NCBI GenBank assembly: GCA_964498785.1
Contig: CAZCJL010000126.1
Span: forward strand, 1 to 18,420
Direction of reading: 5' to 3'
Length of the DNA: 18,420 bases
From: Mariaggregatimicrobium sp964498785
GTDB taxonomy: Bacteria; Zhuqueibacterota; Zhuqueibacteria; Thermofontimicrobiales; Thiofontviventaceae
The translations under genes and the position numbers were made by a program. Under the pieces are notes generated by a model. It worked only from the letters and a program-made list of their open reading frames with translations, was not told the DNA's origin and did not search any database. Of the stretch, positions 8,940 through 14,468 are shown piece by piece (positions within the stretch are counted from its first letter, which is position 1; each line of letters opens with the position of its first letter).

Positions 8940-9033
8940 TTACAAATTTAGCTTAATCGGTTTGATTGCCATCTTCTTTTTGGGGATGGCAATCCTCCCG
9001 GCAGCAAAATGGGTTCTGACAAACAACTTTTGA
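8929..9033 (+). CDS. Small single-helix membrane protein overlapping fdhB
   Basis: 34-codon ORF starting at ATG8929 inside the last codons of fdhB (11-nt overlap) and ending at TGA9031. The peptide begins MKFNYKFSLIGLIAIFFLGM and continues AILPAAKWVLTNNF: a basic N-terminus, about 19 uninterrupted hydrophobic residues (8-26), and a short polar tail. That is a textbook single-pass small membrane protein, and the overlap suggests translational coupling to fdhB. A canonical ribosome site is lacking. It may anchor the FdhAB dimer, or link it to a quinone-reducing partner in place of a gamma subunit. No family is recognised. A perfect 10-bp hairpin lies within it (8964-8994), so part of the sequence could also be selected as RNA. 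Confidence 0.55.
   Translation: MKFNYKFSLIGLIAIFFLGMAILPAAKWVLTNNF
8964..8994 (+). terminator. Perfect 10-bp hairpin after fdhB (inside the small ORF)
   Basis: GATTGCCATC (8964-8973) and GATGGCAATC (8985-8994) are exact complements with an 11-nt loop. The position 25 nt after the fdhB stop suits an RNA processing or termination hairpin, but CCTCCCGG follows rather than a U-tract, so it is more likely a stability or attenuation structure than an intrinsic terminator. It also encodes the hydrophobic core of the small ORF. Confidence 0.4.
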
Positions 9034-9077
9034 AAGTTGGCGATTCGTCACGGATATTAAATTCAAAAGGCTATCAA

Positions 9078-9105
9078 TTGACAAAATTTGTACAAGTTGT
9101 ATTAG
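9078..9105 (+). promoter_or_regulatory. Candidate sigma-70-like promoter (distal)
   Basis: TTGACA (9078-9083), 16-bp spacer, TATTAG (9100-9105; four of six to TATAAT). It would give a leader of about 430 nt before the porin gene. If the organism uses a Bacteroidota-type sigma factor, the consensus differs and this match means little. Confidence 0.25.
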
Positions 9106-9248
9106 CTAATCAAGAAATCTTGTTTAAGGTTCAATTAAATTTAAAAGGAATATAATTCTCCTTACAGATATTTATCGGAATACTTGGTTACGGTATTTGT
9201 CATGACACCCATTTTGGTATTGTTTTTATTACACGATACAATCTATCA

Positions 9249-9299
9249 CTTCTCCCCATTTATTTATAAAAATTTAATAACAAACAATGGGGCGAGAAG
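9249..9299 (+). repeat. Large imperfect hairpin upstream of the porin
   Basis: CTTCTC (9249-9254) pairs with GAGAAG (9294-9299) and CCCATT (9255-9260) with AATGGG (9286-9291), leaving a two-base bulge (GC, 9292-9293) and a 25-nt AT-rich loop. Twelve pairs in total. It could end read-through from the formate dehydrogenase operon or be a protein-binding site. No U-tract follows directly. Confidence 0.4.
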
Positions 9300-9333
9300 G
9301 ATTGTCAAAAATTTAAAGAGCGATATCTGATAT

Positions 9334-9362
9334 TTGACATCATTAATAAATTGCAATATCAG
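9334..9362 (+). promoter_or_regulatory. Candidate sigma-70-like promoter (proximal) for the porin
   Basis: TTGACA (9334-9339), 17-bp spacer, TATCAG (9357-9362). This is the better spaced of the two candidates and lies about 180 bp before ATG9545, downstream of the hairpin at 9249-9299. Confidence 0.3.
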
Positions 9363-9544
9363 TTTACATCACAAAAGAACACGACGTTATTACAGAGGTG
9401 AGATGCCGGGCATGCTCATTATCGTTCGTTCAATTATTGTAAAATCAGTATGATCAGTTTATTCAATCGCATGGCCATAATTAAACATGCTAACAATAAA
9501 AAATAGTGTTAACCATTCAAACAAAAATTGAGGAGTTTGACCAA

Positions 9545-10642
9545 ATGAGAAAAGCGATTTTTGTCTTAATTCTAAGCTTAATTATTGTGCCCACGTTACT
9601 TGCTCAAGTGGAATTAAAACCTTATGGATTTCTTAAGGGTGATATGGTTTATAGCACCAAAAGTGTTGCGTCTTTTAATTCAGAAAATATTTCAGCTTCA
9701 CAGCTTGCCACCGGAATCGATCAGGCTGCCCTGGGCTTCACCGCGCAGCATTCCCGTTTTGGTTTAAAGGGCAGCGCCGGCGATGACGATTTAAAGGTCG
9801 GAGGAATACTTGAACTTGATTTTTTCTGGGGCGGTTTCGACGCCAACGCTCGTCCCCGAATTCGTCTGGCTTACGCGTCAATGGCAAAAGGCAATATGGA
9901 GCTGCGCTTTGGTCAACAATGGGATTTGTTTTCACCAGTTAATGCCAAAACCAATAACACCAATGGTAATATGTGGTATGCCGGCAATTATGGTTTCCGC
10001 CGCGCACAGATTCAATTTCATTACAAAATGCCAATGGAAAACATGACGCCGGTGCTGCAATTATCAATCGGTGAGGCTGCCAAAGAAGCAGCCGGCCTGG
10101 GCGCTGACAACAAAGCCGCCTTCCCCATGATTCAGGGACGACTTTCATCTAAATTCATGAAAAATTACGGCATCGGCGTCTATTTTGTCCATGCCAAATT
10201 CGATCCCGATCCTGAAACAGATGATGACGAATACAATACGTCAGGCTTTGGCGTTGATTTTGATCTGGCGTTCAGCCCAATGTTTGCCCTTAAAGGTGAA
10301 GTTAATTCAGGCACCAATTTAAACAACGCAAACCTGTTTACCAGCACCGGTAATGGTGACGGTAACGTTGACAAAAAAAGCATGGGATTTTGGTTCAACG
10401 CCATCTCCAAACCTTCAAAAAGTGTTAACTTTGTGCTGGGCTATGGAATGGATAAAAACCAAACTGATAATTTAAGCGAAGGTCACATCGAACAAAACAG
10501 TGTTATTTATGGCAACGTTATTTTTCCTTTTGGACACGGTTTTTCAATTGCTTTAGAAGTCCAGAACATTTCTTCTAAAATTAAAGGCGGAGACACAAAC
10601 TCTGCCATGGTTTTTGATATCGCCGGAATTCTTAATTTCTAA
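9545..10642 (+). CDS. DcaP-like outer-membrane porin
   Basis: 365-residue beta-barrel protein. It has a Sec signal peptide (MRKAIFVLILSLIIVPTLLA, cleavage before Q). The mature part is made of alternating short beta-strands with aromatic girdles, and it ends in phenylalanine, the usual C-terminal outer-membrane signal. The opening 'KPYGFLKGDMVYSTKS' and 'QHSRFGLKG' resemble the DcaP-like/trimeric porin families, whose members pass small anionic solutes. GAGGAG (9530-9535) fits ATG9545; the upstream in-frame GTG9506 has no ribosome site and would precede the signal peptide. It lies between the formate dehydrogenase genes and the cofactor-riboswitch operon, so a channel for formate or an oxyanion is attractive, but this is inference from position. 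Barrel assignment is firm, family moderately so, substrate unknown. Confidence 0.85.
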   Translation: MRKAIFVLILSLIIVPTLLAQVELKPYGFLKGDMVYSTKSVASFNSENISASQLATGIDQAALGFTAQHSRFGLKGSAGDDDLKVGGILELDFFWGGFDANARPRIRLAYASMAKGNMELRFGQQWDLFSPVNAKTNNTNGNMWYAGNYGFRRAQIQFHYKMPMENMTPVLQLSIGEAAKEAAGLGADNKAAFPMIQGRLSSKFMKNYGIGVYFVHAKFDPDPETDDDEYNTSGFGVDFDLAFSPMFALKGEVNSGTNLNNANLFTSTGNGDGNVDKKSMGFWFNAISKPSKSVNFVLGYGMDKNQTDNLSEGHIEQNSVIYGNVIFPFGHGFSIALEVQNISSKIKGGDTNSAMVFDIAGILNF

Positions 10643-10655
10643 TTAGAATCATACC

Positions 10656-10698
10656 GTGACCATTATCTGTGAACTGGCGGATGGTGGTCACGTTCTTT
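10656..10698 (+). terminator. Intrinsic terminator after the porin
   Basis: GTGACCATTATCTG (10656-10669) pairs with CGGATGGTGGTCAC (10678-10691) through 14 continuous pairs (three G-U), closing an 8-nt loop, and is followed by GTTCTTTT. It lies 14 nt after the porin stop and separates the porin from the riboswitch operon. Confidence 0.8.
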
Positions 10699-10705
10699 TA
10701 ACCAA

Positions 10706-10801
10706 ATCTCCGAGTCCTTTTACCTACCGGAAAACCTATGGTAAATCGACCGATAGGGTTTGATTGGAAACGGTCAAGCCTCCCGTACTTGGAAAGGAGA
10801 T
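10706..10801 (+). promoter_or_regulatory. Moco/Tuco (molybdenum or tungsten cofactor) riboswitch candidate
   Basis: The 3' half, GCCTCCCGTA (10778+1 to 10788) then TTGGAAAGG (10789-10797), matches the E. coli moaA Moco riboswitch segment 'GCCTCCCGTAtcTGGAAAGG' almost base for base as I recall it. The fold agrees. P1 is ATCTCC (10706-10711) with GGAGAT (10796-10801). A hairpin is formed by TTTACC (10719-10724) with GGTAAA (10740-10745). CCGA (10750-10753) pairs with TTGG (10789-10792), where E. coli has CCAG/CTGG, a compensating change. A stem at 10760-10766/10771-10777 is capped by GAAA. The extra P3 hairpin of moaA is missing, as in variants proposed to bind the tungsten cofactor. The 3' strand of P1 overlaps the ribosome site of ATG10806, implying repression on ligand binding. 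Confidence 0.75.
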
Positions 10802-10805
10802 CCTT

Positions 10806-10919
10806 ATGTTGTCTTTAAATTTTCTGCAAACCAGAACCACAAAGGACGTCCTTTTTAACATCTCAAATATATTTCTTCTGGGACAAGGAATACCTGTCAT
10901 ACGAAGAACGGGAGTATAG
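10806..10919 (+). CDS. 37-residue leader ORF directly after the riboswitch
   Basis: ATG10806 follows the riboswitch with AAGGAG (10794-10799) at a 6-nt spacing, so it has a better ribosome site than many real genes here, and that site is part of riboswitch helix P1. The peptide (MLSLNFLQTRTTKDVLFNIS..., ending RRTGV) matches nothing that I recognise. It is neither a clear membrane segment nor a signal peptide. It ends 68 nt before the lipoprotein gene. It may be a leader peptide whose translation, set by the riboswitch, controls transcription or translation of the downstream pair, or a real microprotein. The palindrome at 10841-10854 lies within it. Confidence 0.4.
   Translation: MLSLNFLQTRTTKDVLFNISNIFLLGQGIPVIRRTGV
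10841..10856 (+). terminator. Short hairpin with U-run inside the leader ORF
   Basis: AAAGGACGTCCTTT is a perfect palindrome that folds as AAAGG-ACGT-CCTTT and runs into TTTTT (10852-10856). It is short for an intrinsic terminator. Its TCCTTT arm could also pair with the riboswitch ribosome site AAAGGA (10793-10798), so it may form part of the expression platform. Confidence 0.35.
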
Positions 10920-10987
10920 TTGAACTATTTTCTAATCGATTCCCTGAGGAGAAAACTAAATTCACTCTTACCAACTCAGGAGGTATC

Positions 10988-11782
10988 ATGCATTTTTCAG
11001 GTATTCGATGGTTGTCATTATTTACAGGTGTTATTCTATGCATTGTATTGACGACTGGTTGTGATAAGGATAATCCTACATCTCCGACTATGGAGCATGA
11101 AAATTATCTCTGGATTCACATGAATTCAGATTCAACAAAAATCAAATTTGAAACGCTCCTTAAAATAGATGCTGACGGCGAGGAAGCCATTCAGCTCAGT
11201 TCATTTATCGACACAACATTAATTCATCCATTTCGAGATAAAGATGGTAATCCGCATGAAACACGCCGGTTATATTCATACCAGATCGCTGGCGATGATG
11301 GTTTTTCCGCTTCAAAAAAGGGTTACTCCAACAATACCTGGGACCATCTGCTGGCAGGTCACATCCTCACTTCAACCAGGCAGGTTGTCTTTCCTGATGA
11401 CAGGATCGACCTGGCCGGCGCATTCAATGTCAAATCCACACGCCACATTTATATTCATCGGAAATTCAATGTCATCACTCCAGACACATCAACTTTTATT
11501 GAGCTAAGAATGTTAACCACAACTTCGGTTACGAACCCGGAGGGACAGACAGAAAATGCACTACTGTTGAAAGATTGTTTGGCACAGATTGTTACCGCAC
11601 CCGAAAATCGGCAATACAATTTAAGAACATTGGATGATTTTGGTCCTTCCGCAGATTTGACATGGGATCAATTCCAAGCCGGTTACTGGTTATTGACCAG
11701 TGAAAAAACCATGTTTACCGATCCTGATCTGAATACATCAAAATATAAACTGAAAGTATTAGAAAAAATTCTGGTGAACTAA
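10988..11782 (+). CDS. Unrecognised lipoprotein paired with TonB receptor, downstream of cofactor riboswitch
   Basis: 264 residues. The N-terminus has a basic/hydrophobic signal ending in the lipobox LTTGC, with C25 the lipidated cysteine followed by D26-K-D. In E. coli, Asp at +2 retains lipoproteins in the inner membrane, but that rule does not hold generally in FCB bacteria, so the location is open. The mature part is polar, mostly beta by appearance, with one further cysteine (in 'LKDCLAQ') and no repeats. I recognise no family. AGGAGG (10978-10983) precedes ATG10988. The stop is 3 bp from the TonB-receptor start, so the two are almost certainly co-translated. Pairing of a lipoprotein with a TonB receptor (as HmuY-HmuR or SusD-SusC) suggests a surface or periplasmic substrate-capturing partner; this is inference. 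Confidence 0.85.
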   Translation: MHFSGIRWLSLFTGVILCIVLTTGCDKDNPTSPTMEHENYLWIHMNSDSTKIKFETLLKIDADGEEAIQLSSFIDTTLIHPFRDKDGNPHETRRLYSYQIAGDDGFSASKKGYSNNTWDHLLAGHILTSTRQVVFPDDRIDLAGAFNVKSTRHIYIHRKFNVITPDTSTFIELRMLTTTSVTNPEGQTENALLLKDCLAQIVTAPENRQYNLRTLDDFGPSADLTWDQFQAGYWLLTSEKTMFTDPDLNTSKYKLKVLEKILVN

Positions 11783-11785
11783 TTT

Positions 11786-13729
11786 ATGAAACAGAATATC
11801 ATTACTTTACTGAGTCTGCTAATGCTAATCATTGGCTGTCCTGGCTTTTCTCAAGATATGTATTATTTCAAAGGTGATTCGATTGTTAAAATTTATCGGC
11901 TTCAGGAAGTTGTTGTTTATGGTAACCGGGAGCAGATTCCTTCATCAATGCTAATTAAAATGAATCAGCCACAGATGAAAGCCAGAAACTCCACTTCGGT
12001 TTCAGAACTTTTAAACTTGGAGCCAGGCTTGAATTTAACTTCCGGTTATAAAGGCGAAACTGAAACCCGAATTCGCGGCTTTCGATCGCACGATGTGCTG
12101 GTGCTTATAGACGGTCGCCCCATCAATCCTGGTTATTACGGCAGAGTTGATCTTTCCATGTTACCGTTGGATAACCTGGCAAAAATCACTATTATCAAGG
12201 GGCCGGCTTCGGTAGCTTACGGAGCCAACAGTATGGGCGGCGTTATTAATATCATCACCCGAAACGGCATGGAAACGCCTCGCACTGTAATTGAAACGAA
12301 ACTGGGCGATTACCAGTTTCGCCGGTTGAATTTTAATCACAGCCAACAGATTGGTCGGTTTAATTACTGGATTTCCGGGTATGAACATCACGCCAGGGGT
12401 TTTCAAATGAGCGATAAGTTTCAGCCGAACAAATTTGAAAATGGCAGAATGAGGGAAATGAGTTTCTATCATAAAATGGGGATCAGCGGCAAGCTTGGCT
12501 ATCAACACAATAAAAATCTATTAGTAACATTTGCATCAGACTATCATTGGGCCAAAAAGGACATCCCTGTTGCCACTCGTTTCGCTCCGGGGGATATACC
12601 CCGCTATTGGCAATTTCCGAATTGGGAGCGTTACAGCGGAACACTCAGCAGCGAATGGAAAACGAATGCCCGATTGACTTTGAAATCTGTTATGTTCGCG
12701 GATGCTCACAACAATCGTTTAATTGAATACAAAACGTCTAAAATGACAGATGATCAGGTAGAATGGAATTCGTTACTGAAAAATTTTACAACAGGCGGAA
12801 TTGTTTATGGACAATTTCATCTGTCAGAACATCATCAACTGCTGGCAGGTTTTCAGTTCCGACAGGATCGAATAAAAAAAAAGGCGAACGTAGATAAACC
12901 GTGGGAAGATCATTTCGCTCTGACTGGTTCATTGTTTTTGCAAGATGACTTCAAACCATGGGAAAACACCATCTTGACAATGGGAATGGGCTATCATTTT
13001 CATCGAACAGAAATCGGCAATAGCAACGGAAAATTTACACCGATGGCAAGCCTGCAACACCAACTGAAGGGCAAATGGAAAATGTTTGCCAGCTTTTCCC
13101 ACACAATTCGTTTTCCGACGTTACATCGGCTTTATAGCCAGACATCCGGAAATCCTGAACTTCGGCCTGAGTCTGCTGGCAAAATTGAGTTGGGAGTTAA
13201 TAAAATATTTCTCTTTACAAATACAGATCAATATTTTTCAATGGATATAGCTGTGTTTTACAATAAGATGAACGATCTCATCTATCGCGCCACCCGTTCA
13301 CTGCGCTATAAAAATATTTCTCAGGCAACCATGCAGGGATTGGAAATCAGAACCAATTGGTCGCTGAATAGATACATCGCCGGTGAATTCAGTTACAGCT
13401 TCATCGATTTTCCGCAGTCGGCGCTGGAAATTACCGATTATCTGCCCGCCAATAAAGTTCGTATCGGTTTGACTGGTAAAACTGGTTTTGGTACGATGCT
13501 CAACTATGAGGCCGCTTATTTTGACGAACGACAATTTTATTACACGAGCACGTATATGATAGCGCTGCCTGGCTATTTTGTCCACAACGTGAATATCATC
13601 CAGGAGCTAACGAAAAATCTCTGCTTTCGATTGGAAGGGAGTAATCTGCTGGACGAGTATTATGAAGAGGAGTTTGGCTATCCCCAACCAGGACGACAGA
13701 TTATCGGTGGGATTCGATTGTCATTTTAA
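11786..13729 (+). CDS. TonB-dependent outer-membrane receptor, putative Mo/W (or cofactor) uptake
   Basis: 647 residues. Signal peptide 1-22 (cleavage near FS-Q); TonB box at about 39-46 (LQEVVVYG); plug domain to about residue 165 with 'VSELLNLEPGLNL', 'IRGFRSHDVLVLIDGRP', 'IKGPASVAYGANSMGGVINIIT'; then a 22-strand-type barrel ending 'GSNLLDEYYEEEFGYPQPGRQIIGGIRLSF' with C-terminal Phe. Size and plug resemble the compact BtuB/CirA class rather than the long SusC class, and there is no carboxypeptidase-like N-domain. It uses proton-motive force through TonB-ExbBD to import a scarce ligand. Being 3 bp after the lipoprotein and under a putative molybdenum/tungsten-cofactor riboswitch, its ligand is likely molybdate, tungstate, a metal chelate or a pterin precursor. 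That specificity is inference; receptor identity is firm. Confidence 0.93.
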   Translation: MKQNIITLLSLLMLIIGCPGFSQDMYYFKGDSIVKIYRLQEVVVYGNREQIPSSMLIKMNQPQMKARNSTSVSELLNLEPGLNLTSGYKGETETRIRGFRSHDVLVLIDGRPINPGYYGRVDLSMLPLDNLAKITIIKGPASVAYGANSMGGVINIITRNGMETPRTVIETKLGDYQFRRLNFNHSQQIGRFNYWISGYEHHARGFQMSDKFQPNKFENGRMREMSFYHKMGISGKLGYQHNKNLLVTFASDYHWAKKDIPVATRFAPGDIPRYWQFPNWERYSGTLSSEWKTNARLTLKSVMFADAHNNRLIEYKTSKMTDDQVEWNSLLKNFTTGGIVYGQFHLSEHHQLLAGFQFRQDRIKKKANVDKPWEDHFALTGSLFLQDDFKPWENTILTMGMGYHFHRTEIGNSNGKFTPMASLQHQLKGKWKMFASFSHTIRFPTLHRLYSQTSGNPELRPESAGKIELGVNKIFLFTNTDQYFSMDIAVFYNKMNDLIYRATRSLRYKNISQATMQGLEIRTNWSLNRYIAGEFSYSFIDFPQSALEITDYLPANKVRIGLTGKTGFGTMLNYEAAYFDERQFYYTSTYMIALPGYFVHNVNIIQELTKNLCFRLEGSNLLDEYYEEEFGYPQPGRQIIGGIRLSF

Positions 13730-13766
13730 TATTGATTCCACTTATTTCAAACTCATGGAATCAATA
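13730..13766 (+). terminator. Hairpin after the TonB-receptor gene
   Basis: TATTGATTCCA (13730-13740) pairs perfectly with TGGAATCAATA (13756-13766) around a 15-nt loop, immediately after the stop codon. The tail is ATAGCATGG, without a U-run. The position fits an operon-end structure. Confidence 0.5.
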
Positions 13767-13804
13767 ATAGCATGGAAATTCATATACGCCAAAAATTAAC
13801 AAAC

Positions 13805-13834
13805 CTCTCCGGAAGGTTCAATTCCTCCGGAGAG
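13805..13834 (+). repeat. 9-bp GC-rich hairpin
   Basis: CTCTCCGGA (13805-13813) and TCCGGAGAG (13826-13834) are exact complements with a 12-nt loop. On the minus strand the hairpin is followed by TTTGTTAATTTTTGG, so it could terminate leftward transcription. On the + strand there is no U-run. Confidence 0.5.
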
Positions 13835-13999
13835 AAAGAGCAAATATAACCATTGATTGGAAATTATGTTGCCATATCATTACCAGAATTGGCGGAGTTA
13901 CAAACAACTTTATTAGACGTGTGTATGAACATAAAAAGAATTTGATCGGGGGATTTACAAAAAAATACAATTGCCACTTGCTACCAGACATTTTTTGGC

Positions 14000-14071
14000 G
14001 TCATTCCTGCGAACGCAGGAATCCCCTAATTTTATAATAATCAGGAGATTCCGGGACAAGCCCGGAATGAC
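14000..14071. repeat. Two-hairpin REP/MITE-like repeat with terminal inverted repeats
   Basis: The 72-bp unit is bounded by GTCATTCC (14000-14007) and GGAATGAC (14064-14071). It holds two perfect 8-bp hairpins: ATTCCTGC-GAAC-GCAGGAAT (14003-14022) and ATTCCGGG-ACAAG-CCCGGAAT (14048-14068). The 'GTCATTCCTGCG...CGCAGGAAT' and 'CCGGGACAAGCCCGGAATGAC' arms belong to a type of short interspersed repeat seen in many unrelated bacterial genomes. A partial copy lies at 14277. Confidence 0.75.
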
Positions 14072-14124
14072 ATTTTACAAAAAAATCAAACTTATGATAC
14101 AGCTCCACGAGAAATTACCAACTT

Positions 14125-14158
14125 TTGGGAATTGCTCCCGTTTTTCAAGAATTCCCAA
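14125..14158 (+). repeat. 9-bp inverted repeat
   Basis: TTGGGAATT (14125-14133) and AATTCCCAA (14150-14158) are exact complements with a 16-nt spacer. Function unknown; it lies between the full and the partial REP-like copies and may be a decayed member. Confidence 0.45.
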
Positions 14159-14276
14159 TGCGTAAGTACAATATTAACGTTATCAAAATTTATGATAACT
14201 GACTAAATCAACCACATCATGAATCCGGAATGGAAAGACTTATACAATGATTTCGTTAAAACAGATATCTGAGCGA

Positions 14277-14299
14277 ATTCCTGCATCCGCAGGAATGAC
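14277..14299. repeat. Partial copy of the REP-like element
   Basis: ATTCCTGC-ATCC-GCAGGAAT (14277-14296) followed by GAC repeats the first hairpin of the 14000-14071 element with a changed loop. The second hairpin is missing, though CCGGAATGG at 14225 may be a remnant. Confidence 0.6.
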
Positions 14300-14468
14300 A
14301 GCTATATGCTGAATAGTAACTAATTATTGATAAATTCATTCTTTCTGATTTAGAAATTTATGTAACAATTGTTTATATTATTCATTTAATTACCGATATT
14401 TTCTTACAATTACAACTGCCTATCCATAAAAACATTCGCCGTATTACTGGAGAGGGAAACAATCGGAT

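Larger units (their letters stand above)
9034..9544 (+). other. Long AT-rich intergenic region upstream of the porin
   Basis: 511 bp with no gene that I can support. It holds two sigma-70-like promoter candidates, a large hairpin (9249-9299) and an 11-bp palindrome ATGCCGGGCAT (9403-9413), each described separately. No good sigma-54 -24/-12 match was found by eye. The length suggests that the porin is transcribed independently of the formate dehydrogenase genes. Confidence 0.6.
13767..14468 (+). other. Gene-free, repeat-rich intergenic region
   Basis: About 700 bp between the TonB-receptor operon and the PorU-like gene with no supportable gene. It holds at least four inverted-repeat structures (13805-13834, 14000-14071, 14125-14158, 14277-14296), listed separately. 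The only longer open frame (13971-14165) runs through the repeats and is not credible. Confidence 0.6.

Noticed and set aside
8961..9010. Sigma-54 promoter (TGGCAATCCTCCCGGCA) upstream of the porin.
   Set aside because: GG and GC are 11 bp apart rather than 10, and the stretch lies inside the small membrane ORF and its hairpin.
9403..9453. 16-codon ORF (MPGMLIIVRS...) preceded by AGAGGTGAG, overlapping the palindrome ATGCCGGGCAT at 9403-9413.
   Set aside because: Too short to support as a gene, and no conservation evidence is available; the palindrome is short enough to occur by chance.
10706..10801. Cobalamin riboswitch in front of the BtuB-sized receptor.
   Set aside because: No B12-box-like sequence is visible, and the conserved GCCTCCCGTA...TTGGAAAGG core and helices fit the Moco/Tuco motif instead.
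11786..11860. TonB receptor as a lipoprotein (IIGC near residue 18).
   Set aside because: The residues after the cysteine and the later FS-Q site fit ordinary signal peptidase I cleavage, as expected for an outer-membrane barrel.
13971..14165. 64-residue ORF with 'FLRTQESPNF...RFRDKPGMT'.
   Set aside because: This is the translation of the REP-like hairpin repeat, a well-known false ORF pattern; no ribosome site or domain.
13730..14468. CRISPR array in the repeat-rich gap.
   Set aside because: The repeats are inverted, differ in sequence and are irregularly spaced; there is no set of identical direct repeats with unique spacers.
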